Source: Enterococcus moraviensis ATCC BAA-383 (GTDB lineage Bacteria > Bacillota > Bacilli > Lactobacillales > Enterococcaceae). From it: DNA of 64,000 bases. Below the pieces are notes generated by a model, which was not told the DNA's origin, ran no database searches, and worked only from the letters and a program-made list of their open reading frames with translations. A program made the translations under genes and the position numbers. Positions 43,499 to 53,579 of this stretch are shown piece after piece (position 1 is the first letter of the stretch; each line of letters opens with the position of its first letter). Location of the stretch: contig NZ_ASWB01000002.1 in assembly GCF_000407445.1 (NCBI RefSeq), positions 806,001 to 870,000 of the forward strand, in the 5' to 3' direction.

Positions 43499-44539
43499 AT
43501 GGGAAACGCCTATGCAAAAGCTGGTGTTGATGTTGAAGCGGGCTATGAAGTAGTGGAAAGAATAAAAAAACATGTAAAACGAACTGAACGCCTTGGTGTG
43601 ATGGGATCATTAGGTGGTTTTGGTGGTTGCTTTGATTTAAGTACGGTGGATGTGAAGGAACCCGTCTTGATTTCGGGAACAGACGGTGTAGGGACTAAAT
43701 TGATGATCGCGATTCAAGAGAATAAACATGATACGATCGGTATTGACTGTGTCGCGATGTGTGTGAATGATATCGTTGCTCAAGGTGCAGAACCACTTTA
43801 TTTTCTAGATTATATTGCTACAGGGAAAAATCAACCAGAAAAACTAGAACAGGTAGTTGCAGGCGTTGCACAAGGCTGTATTCAAGCTGGAGCTGCATTG
43901 ATTGGTGGCGAAACAGCAGAAATGCCAGGGATGTATAGCGGAAATGATTATGACTTGGCAGGATTTGCGGTAGGGATTGCCGAGAAAAGTCAGTTAGTTA
44001 CAGGCGATACTATCCAAGAAGGAGATATTCTTTTAGGGTTGGCATCGAGTGGCATTCATTCTAACGGATACTCACTTGTTAGAAAGATACTCTTTGAAAA
44101 ACATCAATTTACTGGCAAAAGTCTTATTCCAGAATTAAATGAGCAGCAATTAGGAGATGTGCTTTTGACACCAACGAAAATTTATGTGAAAGCAATACTT
44201 CCACTGATAAAACAGGAATTAGTGAATGGCATTGCTCACATTACAGGTGGCGGCTTTATTGAGAATATACCTAGAATGTTTTCAGAAGACTTCTCAGCAG
44301 AAATTCAACTCAACAGTTGGCCGACATTACCGATTTTTACAATCTTGGAGAAATATGGTCAAATTCCAGCTATGGAAATGTATGAAATTTTCAATATGGG
44401 AATCGGGATGGTCTTAGCGGTGTCTCCAGAAAAAGTTTCGGCTGTTCAAACAATTCTAAGGGAACAAGACGAGCCAAGTTATATCATCGGTAAAGTCACG
44501 AAACGAAAGAAGCAAGCGATTGTTTTTAAAGAGGTGTAA
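43499..44539 (+). CDS. purM: AIR synthetase (FGAM cyclo-ligase)
   Basis: Closes the imidazole ring to form AIR. 346 residues; recognised by [43 protein letters not shown] and [27 protein letters not shown] precedes the ATG. Its stop overlaps the purN start region. Confidence 0.98.
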   Translation: MGNAYAKAGVDVEAGYEVVERIKKHVKRTERLGVMGSLGGFGGCFDLSTVDVKEPVLISGTDGVGTKLMIAIQENKHDTIGIDCVAMCVNDIVAQGAEPLYFLDYIATGKNQPEKLEQVVAGVAQGCIQAGAALIGGETAEMPGMYSGNDYDLAGFAVGIAEKSQLVTGDTIQEGDILLGLASSGIHSNGYSLVRKILFEKHQFTGKSLIPELNEQQLGDVLLTPTKIYVKAILPLIKQELVNGIAHITGGGFIENIPRMFSEDFSAEIQLNSWPTLPIFTILEKYGQIPAMEMYEIFNMGIGMVLAVSPEKVSAVQTILREQDEPSYIIGKVTKRKKQAIVFKEV

Positions 44540-44541
44540 TG

Positions 44542-45126
44542 ATGAAGCTCGCACTATTTGCCTCAGGAAACGGTAGTAATTTCCAAGCAATTGCTGAAGC
44601 TGTTTTGGCTGGGAAAATCGATGCAGAAATCGCGTTGTTGTTTTGTGATAAAAAAGAGGCGTATGTCATTCAAAGAGCAAAAACGCTATCGATTCCAGTT
44701 TTTTCATTTACGCCTAAAGACTTTGAGTCAAAAGCGATGTATGAAGCTGAACTATTGCACTTATTGGAAGAAGAACAAGTTGATTTGGTAATCTTAGCAG
44801 GTTATATGAGAATTGTTGGGCCAACATTGCTCGAAGTTTTTTCAAATCGCATAATCAATATCCATCCTTCTCTCCTGCCAGATTTTCCCGGATTGCACGG
44901 AATTAGAGATGCCTTTTCTGAAAACGTAACAGAAACTGGCGTAACGATCCATTATGTTGATAACGGTGTGGACACAGGACCGATCATAGCGCAAGAAAAA
45001 CTGAAAATCGAACCTTTTGACACACTCGAATCATTAGAAGAGAAAATTCATGCTTTAGAGCATAAACTGTTTCCAAGTGTCTTGGCGAAACTTATTAAAA
45101 CGCAACTGGAGGAAAGTCATTTATGA
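44542..45126 (+). CDS. purN: GAR transformylase
   Basis: Formylates GAR with 10-formyl-THF. 194 residues with [12 protein letters not shown], the catalytic region [30 protein letters not shown] and [14 protein letters not shown]-type [15 protein letters not shown] 44542 is preferred to the ATG one codon earlier (44539) because GAGGTG then lies 5 bases upstream. Overlaps purH by 4 bases. Confidence 0.97.
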   Translation: MKLALFASGNGSNFQAIAEAVLAGKIDAEIALLFCDKKEAYVIQRAKTLSIPVFSFTPKDFESKAMYEAELLHLLEEEQVDLVILAGYMRIVGPTLLEVFSNRIINIHPSLLPDFPGLHGIRDAFSENVTETGVTIHYVDNGVDTGPIIAQEKLKIEPFDTLESLEEKIHALEHKLFPSVLAKLIKTQLEESHL

Positions 45127-46664
45127 TAAAGAAAAGAGCATTGATCAGTGTTTCCGATAAAACTGGGGTCATTTCATTTGCCAAAGGATTGGTAGAGCAA
45201 GGGATAGAAATCATTTCTACAGGTGGGACTAAAGCGGTTTTAGATCAAGAAGGGATTCCAACAATTTCGATTGAAGAGGTAACCGATTTTCCTGAAATGA
45301 TGGATGGTCGTGTGAAGACCTTACATCCTAAAATTCATGGTGGCCTGTTAGGTCGTCGTGATTTAAAAAGCCATGTGCATGCGATGGAGACGTATGACAT
45401 TCAACCAATCGATTATGTTTGTGTGAATCTTTATCCTTTTAAAGAAACCATTTTAAAAGAGCATGTCACGCAAGAAGAAGCAATCGAAAATATTGACATT
45501 GGTGGACCCAGCATGCTGAGAAGTGCTGCAAAAAACCATCAATTTGTAACGGTGGTTGTAGATCCTAAAGACTATGAAACGGTGTTGGAAGAAATCATAG
45601 TAGAAGGAGAAACAACAATGACTACAAGACAAAAACTAGCTGCGAAAGTTTTTCGTCATACGGCGGCTTATGATGCATTGATTGCAAATTATTTAACAGA
45701 TGCAGTTGGAGAAAAATCCCCAGAAACAGTAACACTTTCATATGACTTGAAACAACAATTGCGATATGGAGAAAATAGTCACCAAAATGCTGCTTTCTAT
45801 CAAGATGCATTGCCGGTCTCTTTTTCAATTGCTAGTGCAACGCAACTTCATGGAAAAGAATTATCATATAATAATATTAAAGATGCCGATGCAGCGATTC
45901 GTATCTCAAGAGAATTCGATCAACCAGCAGTGGTTGCAGTCAAACATATGAATCCTTGTGGAATAGGAGTGGGCGAAACAATTAATGAAGCGTATTTGTC
46001 CGCTTATGAAGCAGATCCTGTATCGATTTTTGGCGGAATCATTGTCTTAAATTGTGAGGTAGATAAAGAAACCGCGGAAAAAATGCATCAACTATTTCTA
46101 GAAATGATTATTGCACCGAGCTTTACAGAAGAAGCATTTAGTATTTTAAGCAGTAAGAAGAATCTTCGTTTGATGACATTGGATTTCTCAAAAAAACATC
46201 AAGCACTAGAAGACGAAAAAGTTTCTGTTTTAGGTGGGTTATTAATTCAAAATCAAGATATTAAGGAAGAAAAATCAGAAAATTGGCAAGTTGTAACAAA
46301 AAGACAACCTACCAATGATGAAATAAAGGCCTTAGACTTTGCTTGGAAAGCGGTCAAACATGTCAAAAGTAACGCAATCGTTGTTGCAAATAGTCATCGG
46401 ACATTAGGGATTGGAGCTGGACAAATGAATCGAGTGGGGTCAGTTCAAATCGCCATTGATCAAGCTGGCCCATTGGTTAAAGAAGCTGTACTAGCTAGTG
46501 ACGCTTTTTTTCCAATGAGTGATAGCGTTGAATACGCAGCAAAACACGGAATCAAAGCAATCGTTCAACCAGGAGGCAGCATCAAAGATCAGGAATCAAT
46601 CGAAATGGCTGACAAATATGGAATCGCAATGATGTTTACAGATACTAGACACTTTAGACATTAA
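45123..46664 (+). CDS. purH: Bifunctional AICAR transformylase / IMP cyclohydrolase
   Basis: Last two steps to IMP. 513 residues: cyclohydrolase domain (about 1-200) with [25 protein letters not shown] and [14 protein letters not shown]; transformylase domain (about 200-513) with [26 protein letters not shown] and [18 protein letters not shown] precedes the ATG inside purN. Confidence 0.98.
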   Translation: MIKKRALISVSDKTGVISFAKGLVEQGIEIISTGGTKAVLDQEGIPTISIEEVTDFPEMMDGRVKTLHPKIHGGLLGRRDLKSHVHAMETYDIQPIDYVCVNLYPFKETILKEHVTQEEAIENIDIGGPSMLRSAAKNHQFVTVVVDPKDYETVLEEIIVEGETTMTTRQKLAAKVFRHTAAYDALIANYLTDAVGEKSPETVTLSYDLKQQLRYGENSHQNAAFYQDALPVSFSIASATQLHGKELSYNNIKDADAAIRISREFDQPAVVAVKHMNPCGIGVGETINEAYLSAYEADPVSIFGGIIVLNCEVDKETAEKMHQLFLEMIIAPSFTEEAFSILSSKKNLRLMTLDFSKKHQALEDEKVSVLGGLLIQNQDIKEEKSENWQVVTKRQPTNDEIKALDFAWKAVKHVKSNAIVVANSHRTLGIGAGQMNRVGSVQIAIDQAGPLVKEAVLASDAFFPMSDSVEYAAKHGIKAIVQPGGSIKDQESIEMADKYGIAMMFTDTRHFRH

Positions 46665-46676
46665 AAGGAGACTGTG

Positions 46677-47942
46677 ATGGGATTAAAGATTTTAGTCATT
46701 GGTAGTGGCGGCAGAGAACATGCAATCGCGCAAAAGTTTTGTCAGAGTCCGAAAGTGACAACTGTATTTTGCGCCAAAGGCAATGCTGGTATGAAAAAAG
46801 AGGGAATTCAGTTAGTTGATATTGAAGAAAATGATCATCAAGCATTGATCTACTTTGCCAAAGAAAATAAAGTAGATTGGACATTCGTTGGTCCAGAAAT
46901 CCCCTTGTTAAATGGACTTGTGGATGATTTTACAGCCGCAGGATTACGTGCTTTTGGACCGACAAAAGCCGCTGCTTTTATTGAGGGCTCTAAAGATTTT
47001 GCTAAAAAAATTATGAATAAATACGAAATTCCTACCGCAGATCATCAAACTTTTTTTGAATTTGAAGCGGCTAAAGCATATGTCGTTGAAAAAGGTGCAC
47101 CAATTGTGATCAAGGCAGATGGATTAGCGGCGGGAAAAGGTGTTGTCGTGGCAGAAACCGTAGAAGAAGCCGTTTCAGCTTTGAAGGATATGCTTGAAGA
47201 TAATAAGTTTGGTGCTAGCGGCGCTAAAGTTGTCGTGGAAGAGTTTCTTGTTGGAGAAGAGTTTTCTTTACTCGCTTTTGTTCGAAATCAAGAAGTGTAT
47301 CCTATGGTAATTGCACAAGACCATAAGCGAGCATATGATAATGATTTTGGCCCAAATACTGGTGGAATGGGTGCCTATAGCCCAGTTCCCCAGATTCCCG
47401 AAGAAATGATAGAAGAAGCAATCGAGAGCATTCTAAAACCTACAGCTAAGGGAATGGTCACAGAAAATCGACCTTTTACAGGTATTTTATATGCAGGATT
47501 GATTGCAACTGAAAACGGACCGAAAGTAATTGAATTTAATGCTCGTTTTGGGGATCCAGAGACACAAGTCGTATTGCAACGTCTAGATAGCGATCTTGCC
47601 CAAATCATTGATACATTGTTACACGGCGAACAGCCGACTATTCATTGGAAAAAAGAAGGATATAGCTTAGGTGTTTGCGTAGCAGCACAAGGTTATCCAG
47701 GAGTTTATGAAAAAGGATATCCGCTTCCTGATTATTCTGATGTAAAAGAAACGCAAATTTATTATGCAGGTGTAAAAGAAACGCAAGGACAGCTTGTTTC
47801 AGATGGAGGACGTGTCTACCTAGTTGAGGCAAGTGGGAACACTTTATCTGAGGCTCAAAAAACTGTGTATGATGCATTGGGGAAAATAGAGACAAAAGGA
47901 ATGTTTTATCGGAAGGATATTGGATCAAAAGGGATTCAATAA
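46677..47942 (+). CDS. purD: GAR synthetase
   Basis: ATP-grasp enzyme joining phosphoribosylamine and glycine. 421 residues with VIGSGGREHAIA, the ATP-grasp core (IKADGLAAGKGVVVAE), RAYDNDFGPNTGGMGAYSP and EFNARFGDPETQ. ATG 46677 follows AAGGAG by 6 bases; a GTG one codon earlier is less likely. Last gene of the purine unit; a long bidirectional terminator follows. Confidence 0.98.
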   Translation: MGLKILVIGSGGREHAIAQKFCQSPKVTTVFCAKGNAGMKKEGIQLVDIEENDHQALIYFAKENKVDWTFVGPEIPLLNGLVDDFTAAGLRAFGPTKAAAFIEGSKDFAKKIMNKYEIPTADHQTFFEFEAAKAYVVEKGAPIVIKADGLAAGKGVVVAETVEEAVSALKDMLEDNKFGASGAKVVVEEFLVGEEFSLLAFVRNQEVYPMVIAQDHKRAYDNDFGPNTGGMGAYSPVPQIPEEMIEEAIESILKPTAKGMVTENRPFTGILYAGLIATENGPKVIEFNARFGDPETQVVLQRLDSDLAQIIDTLLHGEQPTIHWKKEGYSLGVCVAAQGYPGVYEKGYPLPDYSDVKETQIYYAGVKETQGQLVSDGGRVYLVEASGNTLSEAQKTVYDALGKIETKGMFYRKDIGSKGIQ

Positions 47943-47956
47943 AAAGTTGAATTCAT

Positions 47957-48017
47957 ACTAAATAGAGTGAAAAACAAATCTGAAAGAAATTAGATTCGTT
48001 TTTCACTCTATTTTAGT
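47957..48017. terminator. Long bidirectional terminator
   Basis: ACTAAATAGAGTGAAAAAC pairs with GTTTTTCACTCTATTTTAGT around an inner AAATCT/AGATT helix. Serves purD and the convergent nuclease operon. Confidence 0.88.
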
Positions 48018-48018
48018 G

Positions 48019-48405
48019 TTATTCGTATCCTGGTAAGATTGAAGAGTCGATTTTATGAGTTGTATAATCAATAAAAAAATCGGTTAAAAAAAGATTGTAT
48101 GTTTCAATGTCAGCCTTATATAATGAGACAGGAATTACAAAAGTCTGTTCAGTGGTACCTGCTATATAATCGCCATCAATCGTTTGGGCAACAACAAGAA
48201 ATTCTTTTTCTTGCCAAGTCGAAATATCTTCAAGTGAAATGGTCTCATCAGAAGCAAGGTATTGAACATTTTGTTCGAACTGTTCCTCTAAATTTTGATT
48301 GAAAATAACCACAGCATCTTCATTCTGTTCGTTTTCTAAAACCGTAGCTAAAAAACTTTGTGGGTCTGCTTCTGTAAGTTCTTCTTTGATTTTTTGAAAA
48401 TCCAT
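48019..48405 (-). CDS. Very acidic protein downstream of the nuclease, possible immunity/inhibitor
   Basis: A 128-residue soluble protein with a large excess of Asp/Glu over Lys/Arg. The central segment (FLVVAQTIDGDYIAGT, then VIPVSLYKADIETYNLFLTDFF) resembles the core of SMI1/KNR4 (SUKH)-type proteins, a fold often used by immunity proteins against nuclease toxins; the match is by eye and uncertain. GAGGAGG precedes the ATG. It starts 43 bases after the membrane-anchored nuclease gene on the same strand and shares its terminator, so the two are probably co-transcribed. A role as an inhibitor of the nuclease is inference. Confidence 0.7.
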   Translation of the reverse strand: MDFQKIKEELTEADPQSFLATVLENEQNEDAVVIFNQNLEEQFEQNVQYLASDETISLEDISTWQEKEFLVVAQTIDGDYIAGTTEQTFVIPVSLYKADIETYNLFLTDFFIDYTTHKIDSSILPGYE

Positions 48406-48448
48406 TAGGTTGCCTCCTCGAATTAACGTTAAAAGAGATCATAACGCG

Positions 48449-49117
48449 CTATTGTTCATTTACTATCGTTACTCGGAAATCAACAGTCGTATTTTTATTG
48501 AGCCCTTTTGCTTCAAGCTCAATCTGTTTGCACAGCAATTCTGTGCCTTCGTAAATCGGTGTGACCCGATAGCGTATGGTTTCACCGTTGTCTAATGCCT
48601 GACGAACCTGGTTCTCGTACTTAGTCATAAAGGGGGTGTTGACAGGAGTTTGATATAGTGTCGTAAGATTGCGAGCATCATCTCCTGAACCACCTAACTG
48701 GCGACCAATCAAGTGTCCACGAGAGTGGTTTGTTGGTGCTAAACCAGAGACAAAGCCTGGTGGACGAATGTCTTTATTCGCTGAAGTTCCCGTATTGACC
48801 ATCCCAGGTTTTAATAAAGCATCCGCTCCAGTTGCCCGACTTAGCGAATCAAGTGAATGGTAATCAATCCAGCCTTTTTTGCTATCTTTCATCTCATTTG
48901 CTGAAAAAGTTGCCTTTCCTAATTCTTTAGGACCAGGATTTGTAGAGGTAACGGGTTTTGTTGAGCTAGGTTTCGTTTGTTGCTGTGTGTGGATACCAAA
49001 CATTTCTTGAATGTTATCTGGAACTTGGACGCCGAATACACCTAATACTAAAATGATTAGAACTGCCCCAAGCATAATTGCAGGACTAAACGGCGGTTTT
49101 TGTTTTTTTCTTGCCAT
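48449..49117 (-). CDS. Membrane-anchored DNA/RNA non-specific endonuclease (EndA/Spd-like)
   Basis: A 222-residue nuclease of the beta-beta-alpha metal (NUC1/EndA) type. One transmembrane anchor (about 13-30), a Thr/Ser/Pro linker (about 43-62), then the nuclease domain with the catalytic His135 in NHSRGHLIGRQLGG (the DRGH motif, first position changed to S) and the metal-ligand Asn150 in ARNLTTLY. It would degrade DNA or RNA outside the membrane, for nutrient use, DNA uptake or defence. AGGAG 7 bases before the ATG. Strong own promoter; followed by the acidic partner gene. Confidence 0.88.
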   Translation of the reverse strand: MARKKQKPPFSPAIMLGAVLIILVLGVFGVQVPDNIQEMFGIHTQQQTKPSSTKPVTSTNPGPKELGKATFSANEMKDSKKGWIDYHSLDSLSRATGADALLKPGMVNTGTSANKDIRPPGFVSGLAPTNHSRGHLIGRQLGGSGDDARNLTTLYQTPVNTPFMTKYENQVRQALDNGETIRYRVTPIYEGTELLCKQIELEAKGLNKNTTVDFRVTIVNEQ

Positions 49118-49179
49118 GGGTTTTCTCCTAACTGAAATAAAACTGACTTTAATTGAAATGGTGAATAAGTCATCCTTCT

Positions 49180-49207
49180 ATTATACGAAAAAAATATAAA
49201 AAATCAA
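49180..49207 (-). promoter_or_regulatory. Promoter of the nuclease operon
   Basis: On the minus strand TTGATT (49207-49202), 16-base spacer, TATAAT (49185-49180). Confidence 0.75.
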
Positions 49208-49218
49208 AAACGTTTTTG
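49205..49218. promoter_or_regulatory. 14-bp palindrome between divergent promoters
   Basis: CAAAAACGTTTTTG is perfectly self-complementary. It overlaps the -35 of the nuclease promoter and ends one base before the -35 (TTGTGA, 49220-49225) of the forward ABC transporter promoter, so one regulator could control both. Confidence 0.55.
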
Positions 49219-49219
49219 T

Positions 49220-49247
49220 TTGTGAGAGGACTTGTTTCACTTATTAT
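49220..49247 (+). promoter_or_regulatory. Promoter of the ABC transporter operon
   Basis: TTGTGA (49220-49225), 16-base spacer, TATTAT (49242-49247). Confidence 0.55.
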
Positions 49248-49280
49248 GATAAAATTTCCTTGAGAGGGGAGTTTATAACC

Positions 49281-49982
49281 ATGGCTTATATCGATGTAAT
49301 AAATGAATATAAAAGATACCATATGGGAGATACGACAATTGTTGCAAACGATGGAATCACTTTTTCTGTAGAAAAGGGGGAAGTTGCGGTGATTTTAGGC
49401 CCAAGTGGCGCAGGTAAATCTACAGTACTCAATATTTTAGGTGGTATGGATTCTTGTGATGAAGGGCAAATCATCATCGACGGGACCGATATTGCAAAAT
49501 TCAATGAAAAACAATTAACGACCTACCGCAGAAATGACGTAGGGTTTGTGTTTCAATTTTATAATTTAGTGCCCAATTTAACTACCAAAGAAAACGTTGA
49601 ATTGGCCTCCCAAATTGTCTCAGATGCGTTAAATCCAGAAGAAGTTTTGACCTCTGTTGGATTAGGAGCACGATTAGATAATTTTCCAGCACAACTATCA
49701 GGTGGGGAACAACAACGTGTAACGATTGCCAGAGCGATTGCTAAACGCCCTAAATTACTATTATGTGATGAACCTACTGGTGCACTAGATTATGAAACAG
49801 GAAAACAAATTTTAACGATACTACAAGAAACAGCTCGTAACACTGGCACGACAGTGATTATTATTACCCATAATTCTGCAATTGCTCCAATGGCAGACCG
49901 TGTGATTCGTATTAATGATGCAAAAGTTCGCAGTATGACAATTAATGAAGAACCAAAACCTGTATCAGAGATAGAATGGTAG
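49281..49982 (+). CDS. ABC transporter ATP-binding protein (MacB/LolD type)
   Basis: ATPase of an ABC exporter, 233 residues. Walker [11 protein letters not shown]-loop [11 protein letters not shown], signature LSGGEQQRV, Walker [13 protein letters not shown] and H-loop THN are all intact. The Q-loop and DEPTGALD text place it with the FtsE/LolD/MacB class that works with FtsX-type permeases. ATG 49281 has GGGGAG 9 bases upstream; an upstream TTG is less likely. Followed after 6 bases by the permease. Confidence 0.93.
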   Translation: MAYIDVINEYKRYHMGDTTIVANDGITFSVEKGEVAVILGPSGAGKSTVLNILGGMDSCDEGQIIIDGTDIAKFNEKQLTTYRRNDVGFVFQFYNLVPNLTTKENVELASQIVSDALNPEEVLTSVGLGARLDNFPAQLSGGEQQRVTIARAIAKRPKLLLCDEPTGALDYETGKQILTILQETARNTGTTVIIITHNSAIAPMADRVIRINDAKVRSMTINEEPKPVSEIEW

Positions 49983-49988
49983 GTGGTA

Positions 49989-52900
49989 ATGTTGAAAAAA
50001 ACAGCCTTACTAAAAACAAGTTTTCGTGAAATCAAGCAATCAAAAGCACGTTTTATATCAATTATGGGAATTATTTTTCTTGGTGTGATGGTCTTTGTTG
50101 GTCTAAAAGCCACAGGTCCTGACATGACGCAAACAGCATCCAATTACTATCAAAAGCAAAAATTGCCAGATGCTCGTATTGTCTCTACTCTGGGTTTAGT
50201 TGATAAAGATATTGAGGCAATCAAACAAGTAAAAAATGTAAAAACTGTTTATCCAAGATATACGAAAGATCTTGCAGTTAGCGAACGCAATGTAGCAGTG
50301 AAATTTGTTAGCTATGATTTAAAACAAAAACAACCTTTGATTGACTACAAAGTAGTTAGCGGTCATCTACCTGAAAAAAGCGGAGAAATCGTTTTGGACG
50401 ATCTTGCCCAATTGCGAGGTCATTACAAACTTGGCGATACACTGACGCTTTCTAAAGAAGATAACAAAGAGAAGGCATTGAAAAAAGAGCAATTTAAAAT
50501 CGTCGGTTTTGTCCAATCCCCAGAGTATATCGAAAATACATCAAGAGGGAACACAACAGTTGGCAAAGGCTCATTAGATTTTTTTGCAGTGGTTCCTAAA
50601 GAAGATATGGATCTTTCGACATATACAGAAATTCTTGTATCCTTTAAGGGGCTGAGTGCAATTGACAGCTATTCATCGGAATACAAAGAACAACGTGAAA
50701 AAGACGTTGCCTCTGTAAAACAGATAATGGAAAAACGTCCTGAACAACGAGTGGAAGAAATTCGCGCAGAATCAAAAACAGCTTTTGAAAAAGCCCAAAA
50801 AGAAATTGATGATGGTGAGGCTGCGTTAAAAGAAGCTGAAGCAAAGTTGTTGGCGAGCGAACAGGAATTGGCCTCAGGTAAACAAGCATTAACACAAGCG
50901 CAAACAGATTATACGCAGCAAATAGCTGCAGCAGAGAATGAACTTACTGTGAACCAAACGACAATTACAAACGGTGAAAATGAGCTCACAGCACAAAAAA
51001 ATTTACTTATCGAAAAACAAAATGAATTAGCCCAAGCGGCAGCTCAAGTGACAGAAGGTCAAAATACATTACCGAGTTTACAACAACAACGGGATGAATT
51101 AGCGGTATCGAATGAATCATTGAATCAATTGGTAAATGGGTATCAAAGTTTAGGTGCATCAGTTGCAATTTTGGATCGTGTACCAGATGAATCATTAGCA
51201 GATAGTATTGCAGATGCTGCTCCAGAACTTCAAGCGGGAGTCCAAGCACTAGGTGGGCCTGATGAAATCTCTGCAGCTGTAAATCAATTGATTGCCCAAC
51301 CCGAAAGAGGAAACATTGCAGTGGTCATGAGTACAATCAATGGCGCAATGGCTGAGTTGTCTAATCAGCAAGCACCTGTTACACAAGGATTGCAAACATT
51401 AGACCAAACAATTGCTACTATTAATCAATCGATTGCACAATATACACAAGGACAACAACAACTAGCCCAAGCTGAAGCTCAAATTGAGCAAGCAGAAGCC
51501 CAATTAGCCTCTGGAAAAGAACAATTGGCAGCTGGACGCGCACAATTAGAACAGTCAAAACTGGAAGGACAAGCTAAATTAGACGAAGCTCAAGCAAAAA
51601 TTGATGAAGGCCAAGCTGCTTACGATCAAGGCTTAGCTGAATTTCAAAAGAAAAAAGCAGAAACACTTCCTAAGTTAAATGATGCAAAGAAAAAATTAGA
51701 AAAAAAACAAAAAGAATTAGCTGACTTAAAAGCAGCTGACTATTATTATTTTACAAGAGACGACAACCCTGGGTATTCGGAATATGAAGACAATGCGAAT
51801 CGAATTTCTTCACTATCAACCGTATTTCCAATATTCTTTTTCTTAATTGCGGCTTTAGTTAGCTTAACAACGATGACACGTATGGTTGAAGAAAAAAGGA
51901 TGGAAATTGGTAGTTTGAAAGCACTAGGGTATCGAAATGGCGAAATTGCCTTTAAATTTTTGGTGTATGCGACAATTGCCAGTGTATGCGGAGCAGTTTT
52001 AGGATTGTTTGTGGGTTATTATCTATTCCCGACGATTATTTTTGATGCATATGGCCAGTTATACAATATTCCTGATTTTATTACGCCGTGGTATTTAAGC
52101 TACAGTTTAATTGGAATACTTGTTGCAGTGTTATGTACAGCAGGAGCTGCTATGGTTGTATTACGGATCGATTTATTTAGTACGCCAGCTAGCTTATTAC
52201 GTCCTAAAGCGCCAAAAGCAGGACAACGAATTTGGTTGGAACGAATAAAACCGATTTGGAATCGATTAAGTTTTATTCAAAAAGTTACAGCACGAAATCT
52301 GTTCCGTTATAAACAACGAATGTTGATGACGGTTTTAGGGATTGCCGGATGTATGGCGCTGATCATTACTGGATTTGGTTTGAAAGATTCCATTTCAGAT
52401 ATCGTTGAAGTTCAATTTAATAAGATTTGGCACTATCAAGCGATCGTTACATTTAAAGAAGAGGCTGCTGAAAAAGACACGCAAAAATATCGGGCAGTCT
52501 TAGATAAAGTGGACGGCTTGAAAGAAACGATGCCGCTTTATGTGGAATCATTAAAAACAACGAACAAGTCTAATGCAAAACAAGATGTGTCCATTTATGT
52601 GCCTGAAAAACCAAAAGAAATCGATCAATTTATTTTATTCAATGATCGACAATCTGGTGAAAAATATCAATTGACGGATGATGGTGTGATCATCAACGAA
52701 AAATTAGCCAATTTATTCCACTATAAAACAGGGGACACACTTGTCTTGAAAGACAGTGATAATAAAGAATACAAGCTGAAAATCAGCGCAATTGCTGAAA
52801 ATTATACGGGACATTTTGCCTATATGTCACCAGCTTATTATGAAAAAATAGTCAAAAAAACACCTGTTTACAACACAGAATTTCTACTCTTTGATAAGGC

Positions 52901-53417
52901 GCCAAGTGAAAAAGTTGAAGGTAGTGTCGGCAAAGAGTTGATGGAAAATCCAAAAGTCTTAAATGTTTCCTTCTTGTCGTTTTCAAGTGATGCACTGGAT
53001 GATACGATCCACAGTTTGAACATTGTCGTGTGGGTCTTGATTACAGTTTCTGGTCTATTGGCATTTATCGTCTTATATAATTTGACGAATATCAATATCT
53101 CCGAGCGAATCAGAGAGCTTTCGACGATTAAAGTATTAGGGTTTTACGATAACGAAGTCACAATGTATGTCTATCGAGAAAATATTATCTTAACATTTAT
53201 CGGTATTTTCTTTGGGTGCTTCTTTGGGAAACTAGTCCACAGCTATGTATTGACAACAGTCGAAGTTGATATGCTAATGTTTTCACCAACCATTCATTGG
53301 TTGAGTTACCTTTATTCTGCTTTGATCACCTTGTTCTTTACGTTATTAGTGATGGGCTTCATGCATAGAAAATTAAAAAAAGTTGATATGATCGAAGCAT
53401 TGAAATCAAATGAATAA
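49989..53417 (+). CDS. FtsX-like ABC permease with long extracellular coiled coil
   Basis: A 1142-residue permease. N-terminal helix (about 23-42), an extracytoplasmic domain, a very long Ala/Glu/Gln-rich coiled coil (about 235-590, with heptad-like QLEQ/EAEAQL repeats), a block of three helices of the first FtsX domain (about 615-740), a second extracytoplasmic domain (about 780-1000), and a second FtsX block (about 1010-1130). This is the predicted layout of large Lactobacillales FtsX permeases of unknown substrate, which are thought to move or signal rather than import. Overlapping control with the ATPase; AGGTGG lies close before ATG 49989. A terminator follows. Confidence 0.9.
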   Translation: MLKKTALLKTSFREIKQSKARFISIMGIIFLGVMVFVGLKATGPDMTQTASNYYQKQKLPDARIVSTLGLVDKDIEAIKQVKNVKTVYPRYTKDLAVSERNVAVKFVSYDLKQKQPLIDYKVVSGHLPEKSGEIVLDDLAQLRGHYKLGDTLTLSKEDNKEKALKKEQFKIVGFVQSPEYIENTSRGNTTVGKGSLDFFAVVPKEDMDLSTYTEILVSFKGLSAIDSYSSEYKEQREKDVASVKQIMEKRPEQRVEEIRAESKTAFEKAQKEIDDGEAALKEAEAKLLASEQELASGKQALTQAQTDYTQQIAAAENELTVNQTTITNGENELTAQKNLLIEKQNELAQAAAQVTEGQNTLPSLQQQRDELAVSNESLNQLVNGYQSLGASVAILDRVPDESLADSIADAAPELQAGVQALGGPDEISAAVNQLIAQPERGNIAVVMSTINGAMAELSNQQAPVTQGLQTLDQTIATINQSIAQYTQGQQQLAQAEAQIEQAEAQLASGKEQLAAGRAQLEQSKLEGQAKLDEAQAKIDEGQAAYDQGLAEFQKKKAETLPKLNDAKKKLEKKQKELADLKAADYYYFTRDDNPGYSEYEDNANRISSLSTVFPIFFFLIAALVSLTTMTRMVEEKRMEIGSLKALGYRNGEIAFKFLVYATIASVCGAVLGLFVGYYLFPTIIFDAYGQLYNIPDFITPWYLSYSLIGILVAVLCTAGAAMVVLRIDLFSTPASLLRPKAPKAGQRIWLERIKPIWNRLSFIQKVTARNLFRYKQRMLMTVLGIAGCMALIITGFGLKDSISDIVEVQFNKIWHYQAIVTFKEEAAEKDTQKYRAVLDKVDGLKETMPLYVESLKTTNKSNAKQDVSIYVPEKPKEIDQFILFNDRQSGEKYQLTDDGVIINEKLANLFHYKTGDTLVLKDSDNKEYKLKISAIAENYTGHFAYMSPAYYEKIVKKTPVYNTEFLLFDKAPSEKVEGSVGKELMENPKVLNVSFLSFSSDALDDTIHSLNIVVWVLITVSGLLAFIVLYNLTNINISERIRELSTIKVLGFYDNEVTMYVYRENIILTFIGIFFGCFFGKLVHSYVLTTVEVDMLMFSPTIHWLSYLYSALITLFFTLLVMGFMHRKLKKVDMIEALKSNE

Positions 53418-53430
53418 GACAAAATAATCT

Positions 53431-53477
53431 ATGAAACGAATGATCTTTTTAATAAGATTTATTCGTTTCATTTTTTT
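53431..53477 (+). terminator. Terminator of the ABC operon
   Basis: ATGAAACGAAT...ATTCGTTTCAT with inner AATCTT-like pairing (GATCTTTTTAATAAGATT), followed by seven T. Confidence 0.88.
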
Positions 53478-53579
53478 CAGCTACATCCTTGGGCTGATTT
53501 TATAAGATTTGCTATCCTTTTGTACAAAATATTGGTAAAATATAAGTATCTCTAAGGATTGAGGAAAGGAAGTGAGAAC

